Shown: positions 15,869-24,839 of the stretch, in pieces
Layout: every line of letters starts with the position of its first letter
How positions within the stretch are numbered: the first letter of the stretch is position 1
From: Bradyrhizobium sp. CCGB01
Lineage (GTDB): Bacteria > Pseudomonadota > Alphaproteobacteria > Rhizobiales > Xanthobacteraceae
DNA: 64,000 nucleotides
Assembly: GCF_024199795.1 (NCBI RefSeq)
Contig: NZ_JANADK010000001.1
Location: forward strand, 8,122,001-8,186,000
Direction: 5' to 3'
Made by a program: the position numbers and the translations under genes
The notes under the pieces: generated by a model
Told to the model about the DNA's origin: nothing
Database searches by the model: none
Seen by the model: the letters and a program-made list of their open reading frames with translations, nothing else

Positions 15869-17107
15869 ATGGCGAACGCTTTGGAACGAGAGGCCCGCTC
15901 GCTGCTCACCGCAAAGGCGGTGCGTGCGCGGGCCGGGCAGATGCTCGAGATCGGCCTTGCCGGTGGATTGAGCCACTTCACGATCGATCTCGATCGCATG
16001 GATGGTGTTGCGGAGGCCGTGCTCGCGGTCACGCGAATAGCCTATCCGACGCTGGACATCCCCTTCCATGCACGCTGGCGGCATTTTGTGCTTGGCGGCG
16101 TCGATCGCTGGGCGCGGTTCGCGGATGCTGGATCGTGGACCGATCGCGCCGCACGGGCGCGGGCGGAATTCGATCTTGCCATCGTCAGTGTGCTGCTCGA
16201 TGCCGGCGCGGGCGCGGCATGGCGGTATCGCGACGCGGTGAGCGGCGAAAGCATCGGCCGATCCGAGGGGCTTGCGATCGCCAGCCTCGACATGTTCGCG
16301 GGCGGTCTGTTCTCTCGCGATGCCAGCGCGCCCTTCAGGGCCGATGCCGACGTGCTCGCGCAACTGCCGCTCGCCGCGCTGACGTCCGCCTTTCAGGTGA
16401 GCGAGACCAATCCGCTGCTAGGGCTTGAAGGACGCACTGATCTGCTGCGGCGCCTGGGCAAGCTGGTGGCGGAGCGCGCGGACGTCTTCGGCCAGCGCGA
16501 TACGCCGCGGCCGGGCGGCCTGTTCGATCACATCGCAACGCAGGCGAGTGACGGCGCCATCCCCGCGCCCGCCATCCTGTCCGCCGTGCTGAACCAGCTC
16601 GGGCCGATCTGGCCGTCACGTCTGGAGCTTGGCGGCGTTCCGCTCGGCGATTGCTGGCGCCATCCGGCGATCAAGGCGGACGACGCAACTGCTGGCCTCG
16701 TCCCCCTGCACAAGCTGTCGCAATGGCTGAGCTATTCGCTGATCGAGCCGCTCCAGCGCGCCGGATTTGTCGTCACCGACATCGACGGCCTGACCGGGCT
16801 TGCCGAATACCGCAATGGCGGCCTGTTCGTCGATCACGACGTGCTGCGCCTGCGCGAGGCCGCCGATGCCGGGCGCGCGCATGCCGTGGATTCGCTGCTC
16901 GTCGTGGAGTGGCGCGCGCTGACCGTCGCGTTGCTGGACCGGCTGGCGGAGCGCATCCGCGTAAAGCTCGGCCGCACGCCCGACACATTGCCGCTCGCAA
17001 GCATTCTGGAAGGTGGCACCTGGGCCGCCGGCCGCGCCATCGCTTTTTCGCGGCGGCCCGACGGTTCGCCACCACTCAAGGTGATCAGCGACGGCACCGT
17101 GTTCTAA
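15869..17107 (+). CDS. DUF1688 protein, URC4 of uracil catabolism
   Basis: A 412-residue protein matching the DUF1688/URC4 family in length and in motifs such as 'RSLLTAKAVRARAGQML', 'HFTIDLDRMD', 'ARWRHF', 'VPLHKLSQWLSYSLIEPLQ' and 'GLTGLAEYRNGGLFVD'. URC4 is required for growth on uracil in L. kluyveri but its chemistry has not been settled. The family is a reliable marker of the URC route rather than of the reductive Pyd or oxidative Rut routes. The gene begins seven bases after URC1, so the two are co-transcribed. An intergenic repeat separates it from upp. Confidence 0.85.
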   Translation: MANALEREARSLLTAKAVRARAGQMLEIGLAGGLSHFTIDLDRMDGVAEAVLAVTRIAYPTLDIPFHARWRHFVLGGVDRWARFADAGSWTDRAARARAEFDLAIVSVLLDAGAGAAWRYRDAVSGESIGRSEGLAIASLDMFAGGLFSRDASAPFRADADVLAQLPLAALTSAFQVSETNPLLGLEGRTDLLRRLGKLVAERADVFGQRDTPRPGGLFDHIATQASDGAIPAPAILSAVLNQLGPIWPSRLELGGVPLGDCWRHPAIKADDATAGLVPLHKLSQWLSYSLIEPLQRAGFVVTDIDGLTGLAEYRNGGLFVDHDVLRLREAADAGRAHAVDSLLVVEWRALTVALLDRLAERIRVKLGRTPDTLPLASILEGGTWAAGRAIAFSRRPDGSPPLKVISDGTVF

Positions 17108-17256
17108 CCCTCTCCCCTTGTGGGAGAGGGTGGCTTCGCGAGAGCGAAGCCGGGTGAGGGGTATGTCTCCGCGGACACATCTCTCAGTGAAGTTCGCGGG
17201 AGAGAACCCCTCATCCGGCGCTTCGCGCCACCTTCTCCCACAAGGGGAGAAGGAAG
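17108..17256. repeat. RIME-like intergenic element, copy B
   Basis: Second copy of the element seen at 12928, with ends CCCTCTCCCCTTGTGGGAG and CTCCCACAAGGGGAGAAGG. It begins immediately after the URC4 stop codon, inside an otherwise continuous URC1-URC4-upp transcript, so it would be transcribed as a long hairpin. Confidence 0.85.
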
Positions 17257-17308
17257 AATCGCCGGCTCGTTGCATTTCAACCAACGCGCATTTCGTTAGG
17301 AGCGTTAC

Positions 17309-17938
17309 ATGGAAGGCGTCACGATCGTCGATCATCCGCTGGTGCAGCACAAGCTGACGCTGGTGCGGGACAAATCCATCTCCACCAAATCGTTTCGCGA
17401 GCTGATCAAGGAGATCGGCATGCTCCTGTGCTACGAGGTGACGCGCGATTTGCCGCTCGCTGACACTGTGATCGAGACGCCGCTGGCGACGATGCACTCG
17501 GCCAAGATCGCCGGCAAGAAGCTGGTGTTCGTGCCGATGCTGCGCGCGGGCACCACCTTCGTCGACGGCATGATGGATCTGGTGCCGACCGCGCGCGTCG
17601 CCCATATCGGGCTCTACCGCGAGCCGTACAGTTTTGCGGCGGTCGAGTATTTCTTCAAATCGCCGTCCGATCTCGGTGAGCGCCTCGCCATCGTGGTGAC
17701 GCCGGTGGTCGCCACCGCCAACACGGCAGTCGCCGCAATCGACCGGCTGAAAGAGCGCGGCGCCAAGGACATCCGCCTCGCCTGCCTGATCGCCGCCCCG
17801 GAAGGGTTAGAGCGGCTGCGCGGCTTGCATCCCGACGTACCGATCTGGACGGCGGCGGTGGACGAGGGCCTCGACGAGAACGGCTTTATCCTGCCGGGCC
17901 TCGGCGACGCCGGCGATCGCGCTTACGGGACAAGGTAA
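17309..17938 (+). CDS. upp: uracil phosphoribosyltransferase
   Basis: A 209-residue protein with the full UPRT pattern: '[14 protein letters not shown]' at the N-terminus, '[20 protein letters not shown]' and the PRPP loop region '[24 protein letters not shown]', and '[17 protein letters not shown]' at the C-terminus that binds uracil. It converts uracil and PRPP to UMP. Family UPRTs usually have D-P-M-L-A-T-G-G-S in the PRPP loop; here it reads '[10 protein letters not shown]', a change seen in the URC6-type branch and one that may alter substrate handling. ATG 17309 follows GGAG. It completes the URC set with URC1 and URC4. Confidence 0.9.
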   Translation: MEGVTIVDHPLVQHKLTLVRDKSISTKSFRELIKEIGMLLCYEVTRDLPLADTVIETPLATMHSAKIAGKKLVFVPMLRAGTTFVDGMMDLVPTARVAHIGLYREPYSFAAVEYFFKSPSDLGERLAIVVTPVVATANTAVAAIDRLKERGAKDIRLACLIAAPEGLERLRGLHPDVPIWTAAVDEGLDENGFILPGLGDAGDRAYGTR

Positions 17939-18017
17939 GCAACGAACAAGGTTCACCGCTCCCCCACGCGCGGACTGGGCCATCGAACATGATCGTGGCG
18001 GGGTCGGAGCAAGCGCC

Positions 18018-18148
18018 TCGTCCTTCGAGACGACCGCTTCGCGGTCTCCTCAGGATGAGGCTGAGCAACAGCTTTGCCGGCGGAAATAGCGGCCACACAT
18101 TCAGTCCTCATCCTGAGGAGCCCGCAAAGCGGGCGTCTCGAAGGATGG
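18018..18148. repeat. intergenic palindromic repeat, 'CCTTCGAGACG' family, copy 2
   Basis: Inverted repeat of about 130 bases with ends CGTCCTTCGAGACGACCGC and GTCTCGAAGGATGG, inner parts CTCCTCAGGATGAGG and CCTCATCCTGAGGAG. It lies between the convergent upp and M48 protease genes and could act as a bidirectional terminator or transcript stabiliser. Confidence 0.8.
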
Positions 18149-18177
18149 CCGCATGCGCGCTTCCCGCCACGCTTGGC

Positions 18178-19290
18178 TCAAATCTTCCCGCTGCCGCAAA
18201 TCAGCTTCAGCGACTGCCATTCCTTGTCCGTCAGCAGCGGCGGGCCGCTGACGGGGCGGTCTTCCCTGGTCATCCGCGCAAGGCGGTCCTCGGTCAGCGG
18301 GTGGCTGGCGAGGATGGTCGTCAGGCCAGAGCCGCCTTCCTTGCCGGTGATGCGGAACATCAATTCGGCCGCGGGCTTCGGCGAGCGGCCGAGTTTGTGC
18401 ATGATCTCGATCGCGAACGTATCGGCAGCGGTCTCCGCCTCGCGCGAATAGGAGGCTTCGACCACGCTGCGCGAGGCGAAGATCACGGCGGACGAGCCGG
18501 TGACGTCGCCGAACAACAGGCCGATCAGGAACGAGGTGCCGCCGTTGTAGATCAGCCCGCGCATGTTGTCGTAATGCTTGAGATGACCGAGCTCGTGCGC
18601 GAGGATGCCGGCCAGTTCGTCCGGGTTTTCCGCCTTGTCGACCAGGCCCCTCAGCACGTAGACCTTGCCGCCGGGCAGCGCGAACGCATTCGGCACCGAG
18701 GTCGGCAGCACGCTCGCCGTCATGGAGTCATCGTCGAGGCCGGCGGCATCGCGCAGGCGGTTGACCAATTTCGTGAACGCGGCCTTGCCTGCGGGGTCTT
18801 CGCACACGTTGCGGCCGAAGATGGTTTTCACCTGGACTTCGGATGCGTCGCCGATGCGCCGTTCGATCGGCTTGGGCACCAGCGGCGCGAGCCGGTCGGC
18901 AGCGAGCGGCACGCCGAACAGCACGACGCAGACGATGGAGACGGCGGCAGCGACCGACCAGCCGACGATCTTCGCGACACCGCGGCGCGAGGTCTGGTGT
19001 TCGTCGAGACGCATGCAGCGGGCGATCACGTCGGCGGCCAGCGCAGCGTCGCGGATTTCAAGCCGCGCCAAGGGCGGCGCGGAATTCGAGGCCAGGCGCA
19101 ACATGCCGGCCGGGCTGTCGGCGCGGCGGATGTCGGCATAGGCCCAGCGAACCGGCGCTCCGCCCTCCTCAAGGATCTCGAGCGCATCACCGAGCGTCAA
19201 CTCCACCTGCCGCCTGCGGCTCGACACGCCGTCGAAGAAGATCGTCGGCTTGACGGACTGCGCCGGGGCCTCGGTGGACAACTCACTCAC
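18178..19290 (-). CDS. M48 family zinc metalloprotease with N-terminal cytoplasmic domain
   Basis: A 370-residue protein. An N-terminal domain of about 90 residues (FFDGVSSRRRQVEL, a small beta domain often found in front of such proteases) is followed by one membrane segment (about 108-130) and an M48 peptidase domain. HELGH at 232-236 supplies two zinc ligands, and the Glu in 'SREAETAADTFAIE' supplies the third. Such proteins are BepA/LoiP- or HtpX-like quality-control proteases; the topology suggests a catalytic domain outside the membrane. The upstream DUF898 gene ends three bases before this start, so they form one operon. Confidence 0.85.
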   Translation of the reverse strand: MSELSTEAPAQSVKPTIFFDGVSSRRRQVELTLGDALEILEEGGAPVRWAYADIRRADSPAGMLRLASNSAPPLARLEIRDAALAADVIARCMRLDEHQTSRRGVAKIVGWSVAAAVSIVCVVLFGVPLAADRLAPLVPKPIERRIGDASEVQVKTIFGRNVCEDPAGKAAFTKLVNRLRDAAGLDDDSMTASVLPTSVPNAFALPGGKVYVLRGLVDKAENPDELAGILAHELGHLKHYDNMRGLIYNGGTSFLIGLLFGDVTGSSAVIFASRSVVEASYSREAETAADTFAIEIMHKLGRSPKPAAELMFRITGKEGGSGLTTILASHPLTEDRLARMTREDRPVSGPPLLTDKEWQSLKLICGSGKI

Positions 19291-19293
19291 AGA

Positions 19294-20448
19294 TCAGAAT
19301 CCCGCAACATCAAGCCCATCGGCAAAGCCTTCGCCGAGCGCGCTGGCAAGCTCGCCGCTGCCGCGCACATCCGCCGCGGCGGCGATGTTGTGCACCTCGA
19401 CGGTCTCCAGCACCTTGGTCCAGAGATCGCGCTGAAGATAGACCCGCATGATGATGTTGACCGCAAGCGCCACGGCGAAATAGCCGAGGACCATCACCAC
19501 CAGCATCGGGATGCTCCTGGCGCCATTGCCGGGCTCGAAAACCTGCTCGGCCGGAACGCCGCTCAGCTGGACGACCAGCATGGTCGCGCCGCCGAGATAG
19601 GCGCCGAAGATGGTCGAAAGCAGCATCCACCAGCCGATCACCTTCCAGTACAGGCCGTAGAACGCATCATGCGGCAACTCCGAGGACAGGCTGACGCCGC
19701 CGATGCGGATGCCGTCGAGCCACCAGCGCCATTCGCGCGCCTTGAACTCGGCATAGAAGAACGGGGCGAGCGGGAAGATCACGATTGCGACCGGGCTGAG
19801 CAGCCACAGCCACCAGCCGCGCTTGAAGAACGTCCAGCCGTCGCCTTCGAAATCGCCGCGCAAATCGCCGTAACGGGTGTGCTGCATCTTGTAGCGCTCC
19901 AGCGCAGCCGCGCGCCAGGGCAGCGCAAGGCCAAGCGTCAGGAACACCAGCAGGCCCCACGCCATGGCGCGGAACGAATAGGCCCAGCCCGAGCCGTCCA
20001 TCCAGAACCGGACGCCGCGCCAGACCGTGCGCGTCAGCCGGTAGCGCCGCGCACGAAAAATCGCGAACTGGCCGAAGGCGTAGAAGCTGATGAACAGCGG
20101 CGTCGAGGCAAAGCCCTGCCAGCGCTCGAATTCGATGCCGATGAGAAAATAAGCGAGGTAGATCGGCACCAGGATGGCGAGCGCAAACAGGAAGCCGACC
20201 AGCAGCTCCTTGGCCCGGCCGGTATATTCGGCGGCATCGCCGTCGATCGCCGTGTTCGTCCACAAATGACGGCGGATGTCGGTGACCAGCCAGAACCGGT
20301 AGAAGCCGAAGGTGACGAGCTCCAGCATGGCACCCTTGGTGACCATTTTGCGGAACTCGGTGCGGTTGCCGGTGAAATCGACCCGCGTCGGCGGCAGCGG
20401 CGGCGGTAGCGGTTCGGAGCCGATGGGGGCCCATTGCATGTCGTTCAC
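19294..20448 (-). CDS. DUF898 (YjgN-like) polytopic membrane protein
   Basis: About 384 residues with eight or so membrane segments. The family pattern is present: 'FTGNRTEF' at the start, 'TFGFYRFWLVTDIRRHLW' in the first repeat, and its echo later, 'AYSFRAMAWGLLVFLTLGLALPW'. YjgN-type proteins are inner-membrane proteins of unknown function; this one is tied to an M48 protease, a common pairing. GTG 20448 is the best start, seven bases after GAGG; ATG 20439 and TTG 20484 are alternatives. The downstream protease start lies three bases beyond its stop. The 416-base region upstream holds the P450 promoter and one repeat. Confidence 0.8.
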   Translation of the reverse strand: MNDMQWAPIGSEPLPPPLPPTRVDFTGNRTEFRKMVTKGAMLELVTFGFYRFWLVTDIRRHLWTNTAIDGDAAEYTGRAKELLVGFLFALAILVPIYLAYFLIGIEFERWQGFASTPLFISFYAFGQFAIFRARRYRLTRTVWRGVRFWMDGSGWAYSFRAMAWGLLVFLTLGLALPWRAAALERYKMQHTRYGDLRGDFEGDGWTFFKRGWWLWLLSPVAIVIFPLAPFFYAEFKAREWRWWLDGIRIGGVSLSSELPHDAFYGLYWKVIGWWMLLSTIFGAYLGGATMLVVQLSGVPAEQVFEPGNGARSIPMLVVMVLGYFAVALAVNIIMRVYLQRDLWTKVLETVEVHNIAAAADVRGSGELASALGEGFADGLDVAGF

Positions 20449-20605
20449 GGCGGCAACCTCGGGGTGCGGACCTGGTACGGTCAAACTATAGATCAGAGAT
20501 TAGTCGATCCCCAAGATGGGCGGGTTCGATTTACCTCGATACCAGCCGGTTTCTCGCAGGTTTCACGACAAACGGCGTGCGGAAGATCACCTTGGTGGAC
20601 GGTCA

Positions 20606-20731
20606 CGCAGCCCGGATGGAGCCAACGGGTCGGCGCAAAGCGCCGCCCGATGACAAGCTCCGCGTAATCCGGGACAGTGGTCGTTGCGGTCCGAATCCCG
20701 GATTGCGCTTCGCTCCATCCGGGCTACGCGC
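20606..20731. repeat. intergenic palindromic repeat, 'GTAGCCCGGATG' family, copy 1
   Basis: Inverted arms GCAGCCCGGATGGAG and CTCCATCCGGGCTACG frame about 125 bases with further internal pairing. The family recurs at 29792-29868. It sits upstream of the P450 genes, between divergent transcripts. The remainder of the 20449-20864 gap shows no gene. Confidence 0.75.
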
Positions 20732-20864
20732 CCGGCCACGCCCAAAGGTTGGATGTGGCAAAACTCTCCCTTGCTCCGACGCAGACAACCGGCTGTAATT
20801 GCAAATCAAATACCGCAGCGCAGAATTCAACGAGAACGCGCGGTTCATGTCAGGGAGAGCGGTC

Positions 20865-22130
20865 ATGCATGGGACCATCGAGAGCGAGGCGAAGCTCGAC
20901 GAGCTACGCGCACGCGCCACGTCACTGCCGCTGGAACAGTTCGATCCGGGCGATCCCGAATTGTTCAGGACCGATACGTTCTGGCCCTATTTCGATCGCC
21001 TGCGCCGCGAAGATCCCGTGCACTACTGCAAGGACTCGATGTTCGGGCCGTACTGGTCGGTGACGCGCTACAACGACATCATGGAGATCGAGACCAACCA
21101 TTCGGTGTTCTCCTCGGCCTCCGCGCTCGGCGGCATCACCATCCGCGACATCGATCCGGATTTGCGCCGCGAGAGTTTCATCTCGATGGATCCGCCGCGC
21201 CACGCCGCCCAGCGCAAGACCGTGGCGCCGATGTTCACGCCGACGCATCTGGACAATCTCGCCCTCAACATCCGCACGCGCTCGGCCGAGTGCCTGGACA
21301 ATTTGCCCCGCGGCGAGGTGTTCGACTGGGTTGACCGCGTCTCGATCGAGCTCACTACGCAGATGCTGGCGGTGCTGTTCGACTTCCCCTGGGAAGACCG
21401 CCGCAAGCTGACGCGCTGGTCGGACATCGCCACCACCATTCCCGGCCCCGACGGCCTCGTCGCCACCGAGGACGAGCGGCAGGCCGAGCTGACGGAATGC
21501 GCCGGCTATTTCGCGCGCCTCTGGAAGGAGCGCATCGAGCAGCCGCCGAAGAGCGACCTGCTCTCGATGATGGCGCATGGCGCCGCGACACGCGACATGG
21601 ACGCGAAGAACTTCCTCGGCAATCTCGTTCTTTTGATCGTCGGCGGCAACGACACCACCCGCAACACCATGTCGGGCTCGATCTACGCGCTGAGCCAGCA
21701 TCCGGAGCAGTATCGCAAGCTGCGCGAGAACCCCGCGCTGCTCGACAGTTTCGTGCCGGAGGTGATCCGCTGGCAGACGCCGCTCGCGCACATGCGCCGC
21801 ACCGCGCTTGCCGACTTCGAGTTCCGGGGCAAGCAGATCAAGAAGGGTGACAAGGTCGTGATGTGGTATGTCTCGGGCAACCGCGACGCCGAGGCGATCG
21901 AAAAACCCTACGATTTCATCATCGACCGCGCCCGCCCGCGCACGCATCTCTCCTTCGGCTTCGGCATCCATCGCTGCGTGGGCTTGCGGCTTGCCGAACT
22001 CCAGCTCAAGATTATCTGGGAAGAGATCCTCAAGCGCTTCGATCATATCGACGTGGTCGGCGAACCCAGGCGGGTCTATTCGAGTTTCGTAAAGGGTTTG
22101 GAAACGCTGCCCGTGAAGATTGCGGCGTGA
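20865..22130 (+). CDS. cytochrome P450 (first of tandem pair)
   Basis: A 421-residue soluble bacterial P450. The oxygen-activation I-helix motif is 'GGNDTTRNT' (about 260-268), the K-helix ExxR is E299-V-I-R302, and the haem loop is 'FGFGIHRCVG' with Cys371 as thiolate ligand. It is of the three-component (class I) type that takes electrons from a ferredoxin; none is encoded nearby. Sequence style is close to steroid- or terpenoid-hydroxylating families such as CYP108/CYP125 relatives, but the substrate is unknown. The start ATG 20865 is favoured by AGGGAG eight bases upstream; ATG 20847 and TTG 20799 are longer options. It is followed by a clear paralogue. Confidence 0.88.
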   Translation: MHGTIESEAKLDELRARATSLPLEQFDPGDPELFRTDTFWPYFDRLRREDPVHYCKDSMFGPYWSVTRYNDIMEIETNHSVFSSASALGGITIRDIDPDLRRESFISMDPPRHAAQRKTVAPMFTPTHLDNLALNIRTRSAECLDNLPRGEVFDWVDRVSIELTTQMLAVLFDFPWEDRRKLTRWSDIATTIPGPDGLVATEDERQAELTECAGYFARLWKERIEQPPKSDLLSMMAHGAATRDMDAKNFLGNLVLLIVGGNDTTRNTMSGSIYALSQHPEQYRKLRENPALLDSFVPEVIRWQTPLAHMRRTALADFEFRGKQIKKGDKVVMWYVSGNRDAEAIEKPYDFIIDRARPRTHLSFGFGIHRCVGLRLAELQLKIIWEEILKRFDHIDVVGEPRRVYSSFVKGLETLPVKIAA

Positions 22131-22141
22131 GCCAAGACGCC

Positions 22142-22202
22142 CCCTCGCCCCGCATCCGCCTTCGCCAAAGCTTCGGCGTGACAGGGCGGGGAGAGGCGAG
22201 GG
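22142..22202. repeat. inverted repeat between the two P450 genes
   Basis: CCCTCGCCCCGC on the left and GCGGGGAGAGGCGAGGG on the right, with CGCCTTCGCC-AAAG-CTTCGGCG inside. It would fold into a long imperfect hairpin in the P450 transcript and may reduce read-through or protect the upstream message. Confidence 0.55.
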
Positions 22203-22226
22203 AAAGAACCAACTGGAGCCACGACC

Positions 22227-23501
22227 ATGAACATCCAAGCGCCGGTTAAAGTGGACAGGGCCGAACGCATGCGCAGGGCCCGCGAGGAGGCCTATGCGAC
22301 GCCGCTGGCGCAATTCCACCCCGGCGCGCCAAGGCTGTTCCAGGACGACACCTTGTGGCCGTGGTTCGAGCGGCTGCGCAAGGAAGAGCCGGTGCATTAC
22401 TGCACCAACGCGCCGATCGAGCCGTACTGGTCGGTGGTGAAATACAACGACATCATGCATGTCGACACCAATCACGGCATCTTCTCCTCGGACTCGACGC
22501 TCGGCGGCATCTCGATCCGCGACGTGCCGCAAGGCTATGACTGGCCGAGCTTCATCGCGATGGATCAGCCGCGTCATTCGTCGCAGCGCAAGACGGTGTC
22601 GCCGATGTTCACCCCTCAGCACCTGGACGAGCTGGCCAAACTGATCCGCCAGCGCTCGCAGACCGTGCTCGACAATCTGCCGCGCAACGAGACCTTCAAC
22701 TTCGTCGAGCGCGTCTCGATCGAGCTGACGACGCAGATGCTGGCCACCCTGTTCGACTTCCCCTGGGAGGAGCGGCGCAAGCTGACGCGCTGGTCGGACG
22801 TCTCGACCGCGCTGCCCAAGAGCGGCATCGTCGCCTCGGCCGAGGAGCGCCGCCGCGAGATGGACGAGTGCTACGCCTATATGTCGAAGCTGTGGAACGA
22901 GCGCGTCAACTCCGCGCCACGCAACGATCTCTTGTCGCTCATGGCGCATAACGATGCGACGCGTTTCATGGACCCCGACAACCTCATGGGCAACATCATC
23001 CTGCTCATCGTCGGCGGCAACGACACCACGCGCAACACCATGACCGGCTCGGTGCTGGCACTGAACGAGAACCCGGACCAGTACGAGATGCTGCGGAACA
23101 ATCCGGCGCTGATCGATTCCATGGTGCCCGAGGTGATCCGCTGGCAGACCCCGCTCGCCCACATGCGGCGCACCGCGCTCCAGGACACCGAGGTCGGCGG
23201 CAAGCACATCAAGAAGGGCGACCGCGTCGTGATGTGGTACGTCTCGGGCAACCGCGACGAGGAGATGTTCGAGAAGCCGAACGAGTTCATCATCGACCGC
23301 CCGCGGCCGCGCACCCATCTCTCCTTCGGCTTCGGCATCCACCGCTGCGTCGGCATGCGCCTGGCCGAGCTGCAGCTCCGGATCGTCTGGGAGGAGATGC
23401 TGAAGCGGTTCGACCGCATCGAGGTGGTCGGCGAGCCCAAGCGGATCTATTCGAGCTTCATCAAGGGCTATGAGTCGCTGCCGGTAAGGATTCCGGGGTA
23501 G
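22227..23501 (+). CDS. cytochrome P450 (second of tandem pair)
   Basis: A 424-residue P450, the majority of residues identical to the preceding gene across the whole length, so the pair arose by tandem duplication. I-helix 'GGNDTTRNT' (263-271), ExxR in 'PEVIRWQTPLAHMRR', haem loop 'FGFGIHRCVG' with Cys374. Divergence is concentrated in the N-terminal 30 residues and in the B-C and F-G regions, for example 'DVPQGYDWPSF' against 'DIDPDLRRESF', which is where substrate specificity is set. The ATG has GGAG upstream. The two probably act on related substrates or sequential positions. Confidence 0.9.
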   Translation: MNIQAPVKVDRAERMRRAREEAYATPLAQFHPGAPRLFQDDTLWPWFERLRKEEPVHYCTNAPIEPYWSVVKYNDIMHVDTNHGIFSSDSTLGGISIRDVPQGYDWPSFIAMDQPRHSSQRKTVSPMFTPQHLDELAKLIRQRSQTVLDNLPRNETFNFVERVSIELTTQMLATLFDFPWEERRKLTRWSDVSTALPKSGIVASAEERRREMDECYAYMSKLWNERVNSAPRNDLLSLMAHNDATRFMDPDNLMGNIILLIVGGNDTTRNTMTGSVLALNENPDQYEMLRNNPALIDSMVPEVIRWQTPLAHMRRTALQDTEVGGKHIKKGDRVVMWYVSGNRDEEMFEKPNEFIIDRPRPRTHLSFGFGIHRCVGMRLAELQLRIVWEEMLKRFDRIEVVGEPKRIYSSFIKGYESLPVRIPG

Positions 23502-23548
23502 GCCGGGCTCTACGGACTCCCTTGGGGCAACCCGTCTCCCCAATCTCG

Positions 23549-23674
23549 CTGTCATGCCCCGCGAAAGCGGGGCATCCAGTACGCCGCGGCTTCTCGGCTC
23601 AAGCACTGCGGCCTCTGGAATACTGGATCGCCCGCCCCAGTGCGCAAGTGCGCACAAGGCGGGCGATGACAGCG
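23549..23674. repeat. intergenic palindromic repeat, 'TGTCATGCCCCGC' family, copy 1
   Basis: Begins GCTGTCATGCCCCGCGAAAGC and ends GGCGGGCGATGACAGCG, with CCAGTACGCCGCGGC and AATACTGGATCGCCCG inside. The same element is present in opposite orientation at 57429-57538. It fills much of the 292-base gap between the P450 gene and the convergent LysR gene. Confidence 0.8.
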
Positions 23675-23793
23675 GAGGGATGAGGCGCGACACGGCCCAG
23701 CTATAAAATTCCGGCATGACAGCTCGCTCAAGATGAGAAGGGCCGGCTGCGGGCTTGTGTCCTAAATCCTCCTGAGAATTCAGCCCCGGCGCT

Positions 23794-24714
23794 TCAAGCC
23801 AGGCGAATGTCCCACAGGCCTTCCTTGCGGCAGGCAGCGACTTCCTCGCGCAAGAGTGTCGTGATGGCGAGCGAGGCCGTCGAGGCCGGGCGGTCGATCG
23901 GAGAGGCGAAAATGAGCTCGCGCGTCATCGGCCTGGATACGGGCGCGGTTTCCAGCCGGCCATCGGCGACCTCGCCGTGGACCGACGAGGGCGGCAGCAG
24001 TGCGAAGCCGAGGCCCTCCTCGACGAGGCTCGTCAGCACGCGGAACGAATCCGCCTCGAGCTGGACGTCGAGCTTGATCTTGCGCTGGGCGGCCGCGTGC
24101 TCGATCAGCGCGCGGAGGCCGTGGGAATGACTGGGCAGCACCAGCCGCTGGCGCAGCAGCCAGCCGATGTCGACGCTCTTCTTGCGCGCGAGGCCGCATC
24201 CGCGCGGGCCGACCGCGACGATGTTGTCGCGGCCGAGGCTCTCGACGTTGAGATGCAGATCGGCGGAGCGACCATAGAGGATGGCAAGGTCCATCTCGCC
24301 GCGATGCAGCCATTCGACCAGATGGCCGCTGTAGCTCTCGACGATGCGCAGCGAGATGCCGGGAAACTTTTCGACGCAGCGCCGCGCGAAGCGCGCCGAC
24401 AGCACGCAGCTCACGGTCGGAACCAGGCCGAGCACGACCTGGCCCGACGGCGGCCCCTTGGCCGACTGGATGTCGTCGCGGATCTGGTCGATCTGCCGCA
24501 CGATGCCGGAGGTGCGCGCCAGGAGCAGACGCCCGGCCTCGGTCAGCACCATGCCGCGGCCGTTGCGCGTGAACAATTCGGTGCGCAGCTCGTGTTCAAG
24601 CAGCTTGATCTGCCTGGAGAGCGCCGGCTGCGCCACGCGCAGCGTGTCGGACGCCTTGCTCAGGCTGCCGAGCTCCGCCACGCAACTGAAGGTCCTGAGC
24701 TGCCGGAAATCCAT
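23794..24714 (-). CDS. LysR-family transcriptional regulator
   Basis: A 306-residue LTTR. The N-terminal winged helix reads 'MDFRQLRTFSCVAELGSLSKASDTLRVAQPALSRQIKLLE' in style, split over residues 1-40, and the effector domain runs from about 90 to 300 with 'GQVVLGLVPTVSC' opening it. The start ATG 24714 places the helix-turn-helix at the N-terminus as usual; a longer reading adds 16 residues without support. It is transcribed divergently from the acyl-CoA dehydrogenase operon at 24840, the usual LysR arrangement, so it probably controls that operon in response to a pathway intermediate. Similar to NAC/CynR-type regulators, but not assignable further. Confidence 0.88.
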   Translation of the reverse strand: MDFRQLRTFSCVAELGSLSKASDTLRVAQPALSRQIKLLEHELRTELFTRNGRGMVLTEAGRLLLARTSGIVRQIDQIRDDIQSAKGPPSGQVVLGLVPTVSCVLSARFARRCVEKFPGISLRIVESYSGHLVEWLHRGEMDLAILYGRSADLHLNVESLGRDNIVAVGPRGCGLARKKSVDIGWLLRQRLVLPSHSHGLRALIEHAAAQRKIKLDVQLEADSFRVLTSLVEEGLGFALLPPSSVHGEVADGRLETAPVSRPMTRELIFASPIDRPASTASLAITTLLREEVAACRKEGLWDIRLA

Positions 24715-24839
24715 GCTTGCCAATCCTGGAAGGCTACTCCATACGCTATAGCAAATGAGCATAGGGGGCTGGCGATGTTTTCACAACGCCAGAGGATCGG
24801 CCGGCGTTATCTTGACTGCCGCTAGATACGGGAAACGCC

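Noticed and set aside
17989..20409. An 806-codon plus-strand frame over the M48 protease and DUF898 genes
   Set aside because: Shadow of the two real minus-strand genes, with typical antisense composition.
20922..23717. A 931-codon open frame on the minus strand across both P450 genes
   Set aside because: It is the antisense of two well-supported P450 genes; its translation is low-complexity (His/Arg/Leu-rich) and matches nothing. High GC gives long antisense frames.
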